Shown here: positions 10,050 through 18,995 of the stretch, one piece after another
Layout of the letters: each line of letters begins with the position of its first letter
Numbering within the stretch: position 1 is the stretch's first letter
NCBI RefSeq assembly: GCF_000422425.1
Contig: NZ_AULT01000033.1
Coordinates: 1 to 64,000 of the forward strand
Length of the DNA stretch: 64,000 bases
Source of the DNA: Oceanospirillum beijerinckii DSM 7166
GTDB lineage: Bacteria > Pseudomonadota > Gammaproteobacteria > Pseudomonadales > Halomonadaceae
Direction: 5' to 3'
The notes under the pieces: model-generated
Databases searched by the model: none
Seen by the model: the letters and a program-made list of their open reading frames with translations, nothing else
Told to the model about the DNA's origin: nothing
Position numbers and translations under genes: made by a program

Positions 10050-10086
10050 TTCGCTGGAAACTGAGTATAACGCTTAAGGTGTGAGA

Positions 10087-10866
10087 ATGAGTCAAACGCC
10101 CACAAACAACAAGGTGGCCCTGGTCACTGGAGGCGCACAAGGCATAGGCAAGGCGATCTGCCAGGGCTTACTGAATCAAGGTATGACGGTAGTCTGTGCC
10201 GATATTGATATGGAAGCTGCTGAAGAGACTACGTTGGAATATTCGGAGTTGGGCACGATACAGGCGCTGGCTCTGGATTTAGCCGATGAACCCAGTGTAG
10301 AGAACTGTATTCAGGAAATTATCAGTGAGTTTGGCCGCCTGGATGTATTGGTTAATAACGGCGGGTTATCGACAGCATTTAATGATCCAATCGAAGACCT
10401 GTCGCTGGACGACTGGCAACGTTATATGGATGTTAATCTGACGGGTGTTTTCCTGGCTTGCAAACACGCGGTACCTTATCTGCGCGAACAGAAAGGTAAC
10501 ATCATTAATATTGCATCGACCCGCGCGCAGCAATCCGAGCGTGACACCGAGGCGTACTCCGCCACAAAAGGTGGTGTTGTCTCACTGACTCACGCTTTAG
10601 CGATCAGCTTAAGCGGTGATATCCGGGTAAATTGTATCAGCCCTGGCTGGATTGAAGTGGGTGACTGGCAGAAAGCCCGCACCCGTATTGAACCGATCCA
10701 CTCACCATCGGATCTGGCACAGCATCCCGTAGGGCGCATTGGCCAACCGGAAGATGTGGCCTATATGGTATGTTACCTGGCCAGCGATGTATCAGGCTTT
10801 ATTACCGGCCAGAACTTCGTTATTGATGGTGGTATGAGCATCAAGATGTCCTATAACGACAATTGA
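10087..10866 (+). CDS. SDR-family oxidoreductase
   Basis: A 259-residue classical short-chain dehydrogenase. It shows the nucleotide site TGGAQGIG at about 14-21, an NNGG variant of the NNAG motif, catalytic Tyr and Lys in YSATK preceded by the serine-containing IASTRAQQS stretch, a SPGWI loop and a typical DGGMS end. The order resembles 3-oxoacyl-ACP reductase-like and glucose dehydrogenase-like enzymes, but the substrate cannot be told. The ATG at 10087 with AAGG seven bases upstream is preferred to the GTG six bases earlier. It follows dtd after 37 bases and may be co-transcribed. Confidence 0.9.
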   Translation: MSQTPTNNKVALVTGGAQGIGKAICQGLLNQGMTVVCADIDMEAAEETTLEYSELGTIQALALDLADEPSVENCIQEIISEFGRLDVLVNNGGLSTAFNDPIEDLSLDDWQRYMDVNLTGVFLACKHAVPYLREQKGNIINIASTRAQQSERDTEAYSATKGGVVSLTHALAISLSGDIRVNCISPGWIEVGDWQKARTRIEPIHSPSDLAQHPVGRIGQPEDVAYMVCYLASDVSGFITGQNFVIDGGMSIKMSYNDN

Positions 10867-10872
10867 TATCTA

Positions 10873-10905
10873 CAGCGTTGATAATCCTGACGATTATCAA
10901 CGCTG
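10873..10905 (+). terminator. 14-bp perfect hairpin after the SDR gene
   Basis: CAGCGTTGATAATC (10873-10886) pairs fully with GATTATCAACGCTG (10892-10905) across a five-base loop, seven bases after the SDR stop. There is no T tract, so it may protect the transcript end rather than act as a classical terminator. Confidence 0.55.
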
Positions 10906-10935
10906 CTCAGCTACACTCAATAAAACAGAAGAGTA

Positions 10936-10963
10936 TAAAAAGTGGTCATCAAAATTGACCACT
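10936..10963 (-). terminator. Terminator downstream of lldR
   Basis: On the minus strand AGTGGTCA and TGACCACT form a stem (10941-10948 with 10956-10963) followed by TTTTTA. It is about 115 bases past the lldR stop. Confidence 0.65.
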
Positions 10964-11077
10964 CTCTTCTGCCTAAAACGCTTCTTCACTTTACCCTTTC
11001 CACACCGAGTGCTTTTTACACTGAGTGCCTGCACCTTAAAATCCTTCGGCTAAACCCCACGCCAATCTCAATAGCAT

Positions 11078-11893
11078 CTATTCCCCAGAGGGAATAAATA
11101 CCTGACGTGCCAGCGAACGCTTTTTCGCGTTGGCACGACGCTCCTGATTATCCTGTGCTTCCTTCATCGACCAGCGCACAAAATCAATATGTGCTTCTGC
11201 TGCTGCAGCGGCTTCGTCGGCACGACCGGCACAGATCTCTGTACAGATTTGCTGGTGTTGTTGCAGTAGCTTTTTCGACACTTCCTGCACATTGGACAGA
11301 TGCTGACGATTCAGCGCCAGGCCTTTACGATTCAACTCATACAGAGAAGACATAGTATGGATCAGATGGCGGTTATGGCTGGCATCGACGACGGCCAGAT
11401 GGAAGCAGATATCCAGTTCCGTTTCCAGGTCGCTATCTTTATTGTCATTCGCCTTTTCCATCTCCTCAACGATATTGGTTAGGGCCTGGCGATCCTCATC
11501 GGTGGCACGGGTGGCCGCCAAGCGCGCAGTCAGGCTTTCCTGTACGCGCCGAAACTCCAGGTGATCATCAATCGCCTTGGGATGACGCAGATAGAGGTCA
11601 ATCAGCGCTGGGGACATGGCGTTTTTGGTCAACCGGGCGATCTCAGCGCTTTCCGCAGGGCCAGCGCAGATCAAACCACGCTCTTTTAGCTCGGTCAGGG
11701 CTTCACGCAGCTTAGGTCGGGATACCTGTAGCTGCTCGGCCAGGACCCGTTCCGACGGCAGTCGAACACCTTCCTTCAGGATTCCATTGAGAATCAACTC
11801 TTCGAATTGCCAGACAATGGAATCTGGGATGGATTCATTATGGATTGGCTCAAAGAGGGCAATTGGCATTTTGCCAGGGGCTTTAGTATTCAT
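11078..11893 (-). CDS. lldR: FadR/GntR-family regulator, LldR-like
   Basis: A 271-residue transcription regulator. The N-terminal winged helix shows ILKEGVRLPSERVLAEQLQVSRPKLREAL, a GntR signature, and the C-terminal FCD domain has RRVQESLTARLAA and ELDICFHLAVVDASHNRHL, with the His/Asp pattern of metal-binding FCD proteins. It is transcribed divergently from lldD and a TGGT/ACCA palindrome lies between them, so it most likely controls L-lactate oxidation, de-repressing when lactate is bound, as known for LldR. Close relatives in the same subfamily are PdhR and GlcC, so the assignment rests on the neighbour. Confidence 0.85.
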   Translation of the reverse strand: MNTKAPGKMPIALFEPIHNESIPDSIVWQFEELILNGILKEGVRLPSERVLAEQLQVSRPKLREALTELKERGLICAGPAESAEIARLTKNAMSPALIDLYLRHPKAIDDHLEFRRVQESLTARLAATRATDEDRQALTNIVEEMEKANDNKDSDLETELDICFHLAVVDASHNRHLIHTMSSLYELNRKGLALNRQHLSNVQEVSKKLLQQHQQICTEICAGRADEAAAAAEAHIDFVRWSMKEAQDNQERRANAKKRSLARQVFIPSGE

Positions 11894-11989
11894 AGGTAAA
11901 TAATATAAACCATTACCAGGCTTTTTTTAACCATCTTGAACACTACTAAAACGCTTTTTCAGTTATTTCGTGCAAAAATCAAAATCAAT

Positions 11990-12008
11990 TGGTAAATTAA
12001 ATTTACCA
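11990..12008. promoter_or_regulatory. Palindromic operator in the lldR-lldD intergenic region
   Basis: TGGTAAATT-A-AATTTACCA is a perfect 19-bp palindrome centred at 11999, 97 bases from the lldR start and 131 from the lldD start. TGGT...ACCA half-sites are typical of FadR/LldR/PdhR regulators. A weaker similar pattern (GGTAAATAATATAAACC) begins at 11895 beside the lldR start and might be a second site. Confidence 0.7.
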
Positions 12009-12138
12009 TTTTGAGTTTTAGACCTGATTTGTGACTGTTCTAAACTAGGTTTTGAGACTCAATCATCAGTTGCTGGCCGGTTCAATGTGCCGCCGGATGT
12101 GCCGCCGGTGAAGCCGTCAGTTATAAGCGGAGCGTGTT

Positions 12139-13287
12139 ATGAGATTAAGCCAATGCCACAACTTTCAGGATTTTCGTAAGCTGGCCAAGAAGCGCCTGCC
12201 GTCGCCGATTTTTAACTACATCGATGGTGCGGCTGATGATGAAGTGACTTATCGCAATAACACCCGTGCCTTTGAGCGCTGCGATCTAATCCCCAGTGTG
12301 TTGGCGGGTACTCAAGAGATTGATCTGTCGGTGACTGTTATGGGGCAAAAGCTGGCGATGCCATTTTATTGCTCGCCGACGGCACTACAGCGCCTGTTTC
12401 ACCATCAGGGTGAGATGGCGGTCGCCGCTGCGGCTGAAAAATACGGCACCATGTTTGGCGTGTCTTCACTGGGCACGGCGAGTATTGAGCATATCGCTGA
12501 GAACTTTGACTGCCCGCAGATGTACCAGTTCTACTTCCACAAAGATCGTGGCCTGAATAAGGCGATGCTGGAGCGCGCCAAAGAAGCGGGCGTGCCCATT
12601 ATGGCGCTAACGGTGGATTCCATTACCGGTGGCAACCGTGAACGTGATCTGCGTACCGGCTTTTCGATCCCGCTACGACTGACACTGGGCGGCATGTTGT
12701 CTTTTGCTATTCATCCGATGTGGGGCATTAACTACGTTACCCACGAGAAATTCAGACTGCCGCAGCTGGAAGAACATATCGGTATGAAGGGCGGCGCGAC
12801 CACTACGGTCAGTGACTACTTTACCAATATGCTGGACCCAACCATGAACTGGAAGGATGTTGAAGAGCTGGTAAAAATTTGGGACGGTGAGTTCTGTCTG
12901 AAGGGTATTATGAGCGCGGAAGATGCCCGTCGAGCGGTAGATATCGGCTGTACCGGTGTCATTGTATCAAACCATGGTGGCCGTCAGCTGGACGGTTCCA
13001 GCTCCACTTTTGATCAGCTGAAAGAAGTAGTGGATGAAGTGGGTGATGAGATTGATGTGCTGTTTGATAGTGGCGTACAGCGCGGTACTCATGTGCTAAA
13101 AGCCCTGTCTATTGGTGCGAAAGCCGTGGGCGGTGGTCGTAGTTATCTGTTCCCTCTGGCTGCAGCGGGTCAGCCGGGGGTTGAACGTGCTCTTGGTTTA
13201 ATGCGCGAAGAACTGGAGCGTGATATGCGCCTGATGGGCTGTCAGAATATCGGTGAACTGGGCCGTAAGAACCTGCGTTTCCGTTAA
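12139..13287 (+). CDS. lldD: FMN-dependent L-lactate dehydrogenase
   Basis: A 382-residue alpha-hydroxy acid oxidizing flavoprotein that oxidises L-lactate to pyruvate and passes electrons to the respiratory chain. Motifs: PIFNYIDGAADDEVTYRNN at the N-terminus, PFYCSPTALQRLFH, LTVDSITGGNRERD, LKGIMSAEDA, and the active-site SNHGGRQLDGS with the catalytic His and substrate-binding Arg, then the FMN phosphate segment DSGVQRGTHVLKAL and GGGRSYLFPLAA. Length matches LldD/lactate oxidase enzymes. Membrane association is expected from the family. It is divergent from lldR. Other 2-hydroxy acids cannot be excluded, but the regulator and the D-lactate genes elsewhere in the window favour lactate. Confidence 0.92.
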   Translation: MRLSQCHNFQDFRKLAKKRLPSPIFNYIDGAADDEVTYRNNTRAFERCDLIPSVLAGTQEIDLSVTVMGQKLAMPFYCSPTALQRLFHHQGEMAVAAAAEKYGTMFGVSSLGTASIEHIAENFDCPQMYQFYFHKDRGLNKAMLERAKEAGVPIMALTVDSITGGNRERDLRTGFSIPLRLTLGGMLSFAIHPMWGINYVTHEKFRLPQLEEHIGMKGGATTTVSDYFTNMLDPTMNWKDVEELVKIWDGEFCLKGIMSAEDARRAVDIGCTGVIVSNHGGRQLDGSSSTFDQLKEVVDEVGDEIDVLFDSGVQRGTHVLKALSIGAKAVGGGRSYLFPLAAAGQPGVERALGLMREELERDMRLMGCQNIGELGRKNLRFR

Positions 13288-13436
13288 CCATATCAAATGT
13301 TGTTGAGCACGTAACGCCCCCGGATCAGCAAAATGGCTAATAGGTATCTCGATGACTATGCTTTAGGGTATAGTCATTGACTACTTTTTAACCAGCATTG
13401 ACTGATTGACGTGTGTTTAAACAGAAGGGAGGAAAG

Positions 13437-14042
13437 ATGATGACAGCATTGAAGTTCTATGCCGCAGCAGCGGTTTTACTTGCAGCGACAGCGCCATCTG
13501 TATGGGCGCTGGATATTTATCGTCAGCAGGATAACCCCAATCTGTCTTCTCATCAGGAATACGCTTTGAGTGAAGCCTGGCATCTGAAATGCGAATCCAG
13601 GCGGGATGCCTATCAGCAATCGGCCAAGCTCTGTGAATTGGAAGCGACAACAGGGCGCAAACAGGACAGAGCTAATACCTACCAACTGCTGAACGGTTTA
13701 ACCGTTAAAATCTGGAACGCTTACGATCCTTATAAAGGTATCGAACCCAGTACATCGGTACAAATTGATGGTGTAATGGCGAACCGTCGTATGGCAATCA
13801 GAGTGGGTGGGCAGGAGTTTGTCAAAATGGCCCGCAATCAGGCTCATGGCTTTGAGTGGCATGCTCAGGAAGCCAACAAAATTATTCTCCAGCTGCTTAA
13901 TGCACCCGATCTAAGGTATGAATACGACCTGTTTGCCCGCCATGTAAACCGCAACACTCAGAGTCTGAACGGCTTTAAAGATGCCTGGGATTATGCGGTG
14001 AAGTTCACCCAATATAATCCTTTTCGTGGTATCGGTTTATAA
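13437..14042 (+). CDS. Exported protein of unknown function
   Basis: A 201-residue protein starting at one of two adjacent ATGs (13437, 13440) after GGGAGG at 13427-13432. It has a clear signal peptide: MMTALKF, a hydrophobic AAAAVLLAATAPSVWA core and a likely cut before LDIYR. The mature part is hydrophilic, with two cysteines (LKCESRR, KLCELEA) that could form a disulfide in the periplasm. I recognise no domain. It stands alone, with a repeat-rich gap of 465 bases after it. Confidence 0.75.
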   Translation: MMTALKFYAAAAVLLAATAPSVWALDIYRQQDNPNLSSHQEYALSEAWHLKCESRRDAYQQSAKLCELEATTGRKQDRANTYQLLNGLTVKIWNAYDPYKGIEPSTSVQIDGVMANRRMAIRVGGQEFVKMARNQAHGFEWHAQEANKIILQLLNAPDLRYEYDLFARHVNRNTQSLNGFKDAWDYAVKFTQYNPFRGIGL

Positions 14043-14080
14043 CGTCATTGCGTACAGCCAAGTGATAGCATCAAGCTCAG

Positions 14081-14134
14081 CTATCGTATAAATCTAAGCT
14101 ATTGTATCAATCTAAGTTTTCGTATCAATCTAAG
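14081..14134. repeat. Three tandem 18-bp repeats
   Basis: Units at 14081-14098, 14099-14116 and 14117-14134 all end in AATCTAAG and share the pattern YTNTYGTATMAATCTAAG. They start 39 bases after the stop of the exported unknown protein. No coding frame uses them. Confidence 0.75.
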
Positions 14135-14176
14135 TAGGCATACAGTACTTTTCCCCGCATAAAGCCCGTATTATCC

Positions 14177-14199
14177 GGCCGAAAAATATCGGAATATTT
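14177..14199. repeat. 23-bp motif shared with 53821-53843
   Basis: GGCCGAAAAATATC, GG, then AATATTT. The other copy differs at two central positions only. The core AAATATC...AATATTT is an imperfect palindrome. Role unknown. Confidence 0.5.
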
Positions 14200-14230
14200 A
14201 TGCTCGGGTACTTAAGCGATCATGATTGCC

Positions 14231-14373
14231 CAATACTCTGCCCGATAAGCTTCTTGATATCAGAGCAGGCTGGATAAACGAAGCGCCATCCGACATTTTT
14301 CCAGTACCGGATGATTGTCGAAAGGCGCTTTGGGCTTTTTCGACCTACAACAACTTATCTTGTTTGGTATTAT
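14231..14373. repeat. Palindromic intergenic repeat, copy A
   Basis: About 143 bases nearly matching 60491-60635. Shared pieces include CCGATAAG, TTCTTGATATCAGAG, AGGCTGGATAA, AGCGCCATCCGACA and CGACCTACAACAACTTATC. The ends are imperfect inverted repeats (ATACY...GATAAG against CTTATC...GGTATTA), and the inner GCGCCATCCGAC and GTCGAAAGGCGC also pair, so the whole can fold as one long hairpin. It looks like a boxC/ERIC-like or miniature inverted-repeat element. Its 3' end lies 135 bases before the glycosyltransferase. Confidence 0.8.
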
Positions 14374-14507
14374 TATCTCTGGTCGTTATCTGTAGGGGAT
14401 AGAATATTTTATATCGACGTGCTGAATCAGAACAGGTCTTGGTGTATGGTTAGAAAATACATTGTTAGTGAAAAATGGATTGGATCAGAAGTGTAAAGGA
14501 TTAATAG

Positions 14508-15851
14508 ATGAGAGTTTTGATTGAGTGTACTTTTGTATTTGAACATCCTGAAACGAATACAGGTATTCAACGAGTTGTAAGGAATATCATCAACAACCTG
14601 CCAGCCCCAACAGAAAGTATAGAGTTTATACCCATCATTATTCGCTATGGTGAAGTCTGGCGGCTTAATGACCTTGAAAGACTCAATCAACCTAAAAAAA
14701 ATGAGAATAAAATAAGAAGGCTGGTTCGGCTTCTGGATAAACTGGAGGCTATGTTTAGAGACTATAAACTAAGCTCAAAATATAAACGCTTTTTCTCTCA
14801 TAATGCCGTATTGAGATTTTTTGCAATAGTATTAGTTTATTTTGGTAAGCATATTTCACACGGCGTATCCCGACTGCTGGCATTATTTGTTATTGATCGC
14901 AGCCTGAGCGAAATCACTATAGAAGGAAATGAACGACTAGTGCTATTAGACTCCTCCTGGAGTACTGAGGTTTTCAAGCAGACTGAACGTTTGTATGAGA
15001 GAGGAGTCAAAGTTACAGCCGTTATTTACGACACTATTCCTATACGTTTTCCTCAGTACTGTGAAGACAGTCAGGTTACTCACTTTTCGTCATGGTTAGA
15101 TAAAATTACGACTGTTGCTGATAGCTACCTTTCAATCTCTAATGCGGAAAAAGAGCTTGTAAGACAGGAACTCATAAGTCGAAAAGGCGAGCACTATTTT
15201 CAAGCCAAAAGCATCGATTATTTTTATCTTGGGGCAGATTTTAAAAAGCCTGATAGTGTTCAGACGATCAGAGAAGGTATAAATAACACCTTATGTAAAA
15301 AGACAAATGGGGGGTCTGTTTATATTGCAGTAGGTACTGTAGAGCCAAGAAAAAATCATCGCTATATGCTTGATGAGTTTGACTTATTATGGGAAAAGGG
15401 CAGTTCTGCTTCCCTGATAATTATTGGTCGGGTGGGTTGGATGTGTGATGAACTATTAGATCGCATTAACAACCATGAGCAGCTGAATGAAAAACTATTC
15501 TTCTATAATGATCTGAATGACAGCGAGCTGGAGCTGTTTTATTCTAAAGCGACTGCTTTGTTATTTACCTCAAGAGCTGAGGGTTTTGGTTTACCTATTG
15601 TTGAAGCTTTGCAGAAGAATATCCCCGTTATTTGCAGTGATATAGCCGTATTCAGAGAAATTGGTCGGGACTATTGCTTCTATGTCGATATTGATCAGAA
15701 GGCCTCCCTCGCAGGTTTGATCGAAAAGCTACATGACGGAAGGATTAGCTTAAGTACAGTTGATAGGCCTGACTGGAAATGGCTGTCCTGGTCAGAGGCT
15801 GCCGATGAATTCTGTCAAAAAATTGCGGCCATTAAATTAAGTAGTAGCTAA
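14508..15851 (+). CDS. GT4-type glycosyltransferase, lone and AT-rich
   Basis: A 447-residue glycosyltransferase. The C-terminal half has the GT-B/GT4 pattern: YIAVGTVEPRKNHRYMLDEF, LIIIGRVGWM and SRAEGFGLPIVEALQ, the last holding the E-x7-E nucleotide-sugar motif. The N-terminal MRVLIECTFVFEHPETNTGIQRVVRN fits the acceptor domain. It would move a sugar from a nucleotide sugar to a polysaccharide or lipid-linked acceptor at the cytoplasmic membrane. Unlike a normal capsule or O-antigen cluster, no partner genes flank it; it is visibly more AT-rich than its neighbours and starts just after a palindromic repeat, which suggests acquisition. Substrate unknown. Confidence 0.88.
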   Translation: MRVLIECTFVFEHPETNTGIQRVVRNIINNLPAPTESIEFIPIIIRYGEVWRLNDLERLNQPKKNENKIRRLVRLLDKLEAMFRDYKLSSKYKRFFSHNAVLRFFAIVLVYFGKHISHGVSRLLALFVIDRSLSEITIEGNERLVLLDSSWSTEVFKQTERLYERGVKVTAVIYDTIPIRFPQYCEDSQVTHFSSWLDKITTVADSYLSISNAEKELVRQELISRKGEHYFQAKSIDYFYLGADFKKPDSVQTIREGINNTLCKKTNGGSVYIAVGTVEPRKNHRYMLDEFDLLWEKGSSASLIIIGRVGWMCDELLDRINNHEQLNEKLFFYNDLNDSELELFYSKATALLFTSRAEGFGLPIVEALQKNIPVICSDIAVFREIGRDYCFYVDIDQKASLAGLIEKLHDGRISLSTVDRPDWKWLSWSEAADEFCQKIAAIKLSSS

Positions 15852-15883
15852 AGCCAGATCTTAAATAGTATTTTTCAGGTTTC

Positions 15884-15914
15884 AGCAGAAGCCCTAATGC
15901 TCGGGTTTTCTGCT
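15884..15914 (+). terminator. Hairpin after the glycosyltransferase
   Basis: AGCAGAA (15884-15890) with TTCTGCT (15908-15914) and an inner CCC/GGG pair, 33 bases past the stop. The T run lies within the stem side rather than after it, so it is only a probable terminator. Confidence 0.4.
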
Positions 15915-15971
15915 TCCGTTCTGATCGTTAAGTGTTAGTCGTAACATAAAAGCGTTTCGATATTTAACCTT

Positions 15972-16004
15972 TTATCCTCTCCGGCGACAGGCCGAAGAGG
16001 ATAA
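15972..16004 (-). terminator. Hairpin downstream of yheS
   Basis: TTATCCTCT (15972-15980) pairs with AGAGGATAA (15996-16004) with a GGC/GCC inner pair, 66 bases beyond the yheS stop. No strong T tract on either strand. Confidence 0.45.
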
Positions 16005-16069
16005 GAAATATTTATGTTGACTGCTTACTGGAGGCCGTCTGGTTTTAATCGGATATAGGGCCTCACCCG

Positions 16070-18001
16070 TTAGCTGCTTTCTAACTCAGCTTCTAAAGCT
16101 TCAAGCTCTTCCTGCACCAGCATCCACTCCTCTTCAATCGCTTCTGATTGCTGGCTGAGTTCGCCCTGTTTCTTCAGCAAGGCCTGCAGTTTGTCTTTAT
16201 TGGTTGCATCATAGATATCCGGTTCTGCCAGAGCTTGCTCAACCTCCGACAGCTCGGATTGAGTGTTATCCAGTTGCTTCTCTAATTTATCCAGTTGCTT
16301 TTTCAGCGGGCGTAACTGTTCCCGGCGCTGAGCAGCTAAACGACGCTCTTCCTTGCGATCACGCTTAGGTTCATTGCCTTCAACGGTTGAGCTATTGGAT
16401 TGATCATTGCTCTGCGCTTTGTTTTGCCCCAGCGTGCGCTGTTTTAACCACTGATGATAATCCTCAAGATCACCATCAAATGGCTGTACCTGGCCATCAC
16501 ATACGAGCCAGAATTCATCCACGGTATTGCGGAGCATATGGCGATCGTGAGATACCATAATCACTGCACCGGGAAAGGCTTGCAGGGATAGGGTCAGTGC
16601 CAGGCGCATCTCAAGATCCAGGTGGTTGGTGGGCTCATCCAATAGCAACAGGTTTGGTTTCTGCCATGCGATCAGGGCCAGAGCCAAACGAGCCTTTTCT
16701 CCGCCGGAGAAGCGTTTAACCTCGGTATCGGCATCATCCCCTTTAAAACCAAAGCCGCCGACATAGTTGCGGATCTCTTGCTCGGAGACCTTAGGAGATA
16801 AACGTTGTACGTGTAGCAGTGGCGTGGCATTCAGATCCAGCTCTTCCAGCTGATGCTGAGCAAAATAGCCTACTTTAAGATTTTCACCGGCAGTATAGAC
16901 CCCGGATTGAGGCGAGACATCGCCCACCAATGTTTTAATCAGTGTTGATTTACCTGCACCATTAGGCCCCAATAGACCAATACGCATACCGGGTAACAGG
17001 CTAAGGGATACCGTATCAAGAATGGTTTTTTCGCCATAACCGATAGCGGCCTGATCCAAGACCAGCAGTGGTGAAGAGGTTTTCTCGGCGCAGGGAATCG
17101 TGAATTCAAATGGCGAGTCCACATGAGCCGGAGCGATCATTTCCATCCGCTCCAGCTCTTTCACCCGGCTTTGCGCCTGCTTGGCCTTAGAGGCTTTGGC
17201 TTTAAAGCGACGGACAAAGTTTTCGATCTGGGCAACACGCACCTGCTGCTTCTCAAATTGGGCCTGTTGTTGCGATAAACGCTCGGCTCGTAGCAGCTCA
17301 AATGCGGAATAATTACCGCGATACATATTGATCTTCTGTTGTTCCAGATGAGCAATATGATTGGCGACACTGTCGAGGAAATCCCTATCGTGGGAGATCA
17401 GTAACAGTGTACCCGGATACTGTTTCAGCCAGCTTTCCAGCCATAACGTCGCATCCAGATCCAAATGGTTAGTCGGTTCGTCCAGCAGTAGCAGGTCGGA
17501 GGGCATCAGCAGTGCCTGAGCCAGGTTTAAACGAATCCGCCACCCACCGGAGAAGGATTTTACCGGCAACTGTGTTTGCGCCATGGTAAAGCCTAAGCCC
17601 AGCAATAACTGCTCTGCACGATTTCGGGCGGTATAGCCGTGAATCGCTTCCATCTGTGCATGAAGATCGCCGGTTTTGCTATGATCACCGCTGGCTTCTG
17701 CATTCGCCAGCGCCTGCTCAATACGGCGCAGTTCTTTATCGCCATCTAGTACATATTCCAGAGCACTCTTATCCAGCGCGTGTACTTCCTGGGCCATATG
17801 GGCAATACGCAGATTACCCGGCAGCAGCAGATCACCGCTGTCAGGGTGCAGCTCACCCAGCAACAATTTAAACAAGCTGGACTTTCCAGCTCCATTGGCT
17901 CCGACCACCCCGATTCGTTGGGCGCGATGAATAATCACGGAGGTATCTTTTAAAAGGGTCAGAGTCCCCCGTTGCAGGCTCAGGCTTTCTAATGTAATCA
18001 T
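16070..18001 (-). CDS. yheS: ABC-F ATPase YheS
   Basis: A 643-residue soluble ABC-F protein with two ATPase cassettes in tandem, a group that acts on the ribosome to relieve stalled or blocked translation. Walker A sites are GANGAGKSS at about residue 34 and GPNGAGKST at about 345; signature SGGWRIRLNLAQAL and SGGEKARLALAL; both Walker B are LLLLDEPTNHLDL, each followed by SHDRDF/SHDRHM. The linker around 240-290 is charged (FRRFKAKASKAKQAQSRVKEL), and the C-terminal 110 residues form a charged coiled coil. Length and linker match YheS (637 residues in E. coli). It is divergent from the TIGR02444 gene, a usual neighbour in pseudomonads. Confidence 0.93.
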   Translation of the reverse strand: MITLESLSLQRGTLTLLKDTSVIIHRAQRIGVVGANGAGKSSLFKLLLGELHPDSGDLLLPGNLRIAHMAQEVHALDKSALEYVLDGDKELRRIEQALANAEASGDHSKTGDLHAQMEAIHGYTARNRAEQLLLGLGFTMAQTQLPVKSFSGGWRIRLNLAQALLMPSDLLLLDEPTNHLDLDATLWLESWLKQYPGTLLLISHDRDFLDSVANHIAHLEQQKINMYRGNYSAFELLRAERLSQQQAQFEKQQVRVAQIENFVRRFKAKASKAKQAQSRVKELERMEMIAPAHVDSPFEFTIPCAEKTSSPLLVLDQAAIGYGEKTILDTVSLSLLPGMRIGLLGPNGAGKSTLIKTLVGDVSPQSGVYTAGENLKVGYFAQHQLEELDLNATPLLHVQRLSPKVSEQEIRNYVGGFGFKGDDADTEVKRFSGGEKARLALALIAWQKPNLLLLDEPTNHLDLEMRLALTLSLQAFPGAVIMVSHDRHMLRNTVDEFWLVCDGQVQPFDGDLEDYHQWLKQRTLGQNKAQSNDQSNSSTVEGNEPKRDRKEERRLAAQRREQLRPLKKQLDKLEKQLDNTQSELSEVEQALAEPDIYDATNKDKLQALLKKQGELSQQSEAIEEEWMLVQEELEALEAELESS

Positions 18002-18192
18002 GTGTCTCTACAGCTAAGTGCTTTGTTCAATTGAGTTAATACCTGGCGAAACAAAACGTCGTTCAAAAATGGCCATTCAGTAGCAGATAAAATGACACTT
18101 GTTATGCCGTATTTTGTTTCATTGCTTGGCACAATCGGGTTAATTTCATCATAAAATTAACCACTATTCACAGTGCGCCGGAGGCAGGCCCC

Positions 18193-18729
18193 ATGTCAGA
18201 TATCGTTTTGGAGTATGATAACCCATTCTGGCTTTTTTCTACGAAACTCTACCGATTGGATGAGGTAGAAGCTGCCTGCATCTATTTGCAGGAACATCAA
18301 AGCGTCATGGTTAATCAGTTACTGTTTTCCTGTTGGCTGGCGACCCAAAATACCTGCTTTGATGATGATTGGTCCAGTCAGGTTGAGCCTGTGCTGGGCT
18401 GGCATAATCAGTTTGTTGTGCCTTTACGTAAACAGCGTCGTCAGTTAAAGCCGATGGCTGCAGTGGGGAGTCGCCTGAAAGAGATGTGCGAACACCTGCT
18501 GGAAGCAGAGCTTTTGGCCGAGCAGCATGAGCAGGCCTTACTCTATCTGCTTTACACTGTTAAAAAAGGTCTGGCCCAATGCAATAATAGAGAAGAGGCG
18601 TTAGTAAAGAACCTGACCTTCGTTCTAAAAGACACCCGTTTAACACTGACATCTCAGAAACAGCTGCATGGGATCATTAATAAAGTGGTTGATGATGATG
18701 TCGCTGATGAAATTACGCGCCAATTGTAA
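18193..18729 (+). CDS. TIGR02444 family protein
   Basis: A 178-residue cytoplasmic protein. The start NPFWLFSTKLYRLDEVEAACIYLQ and VNQLLFSCWLATQ are the conserved features of the TIGR02444/DUF2390 family, small helical proteins of unknown function found in gammaproteobacteria beside yheS. The ATG at 18193 has GGAGG upstream. The gene is divergent from yheS, with a 191-base gap. Confidence 0.85.
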   Translation: MSDIVLEYDNPFWLFSTKLYRLDEVEAACIYLQEHQSVMVNQLLFSCWLATQNTCFDDDWSSQVEPVLGWHNQFVVPLRKQRRQLKPMAAVGSRLKEMCEHLLEAELLAEQHEQALLYLLYTVKKGLAQCNNREEALVKNLTFVLKDTRLTLTSQKQLHGIINKVVDDDVADEITRQL

Positions 18730-18995
18730 TAGACAGGGAAAGGCTCAGAGTGATACTTGGTATGGTATAAACTGTCTAAGCGGATTGGATCTCTGATGAG
18801 GCTGAACGAGACTGAGACTTAACCCGCAACTTACCGTTTAAATCCTTGTCAAAGCTTGATCTGCTAATAAAACCAGTACAGGATAGCTAACTGCTTACTC
18901 AGGCTTAATGTGTAGCAGCAGGTTCCTGAGTATTATTTATAGCTAAAATTACAGCAAAAAAGGGACTGAAGCCCAGATCCCGTTAAGGAGTTTTC

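Noticed and set aside
14311-14690. Small frames inside the palindromic repeat and the glycosyltransferase leader
   Set aside because: They run through a repeat element and a likely leader, without a ribosome site.
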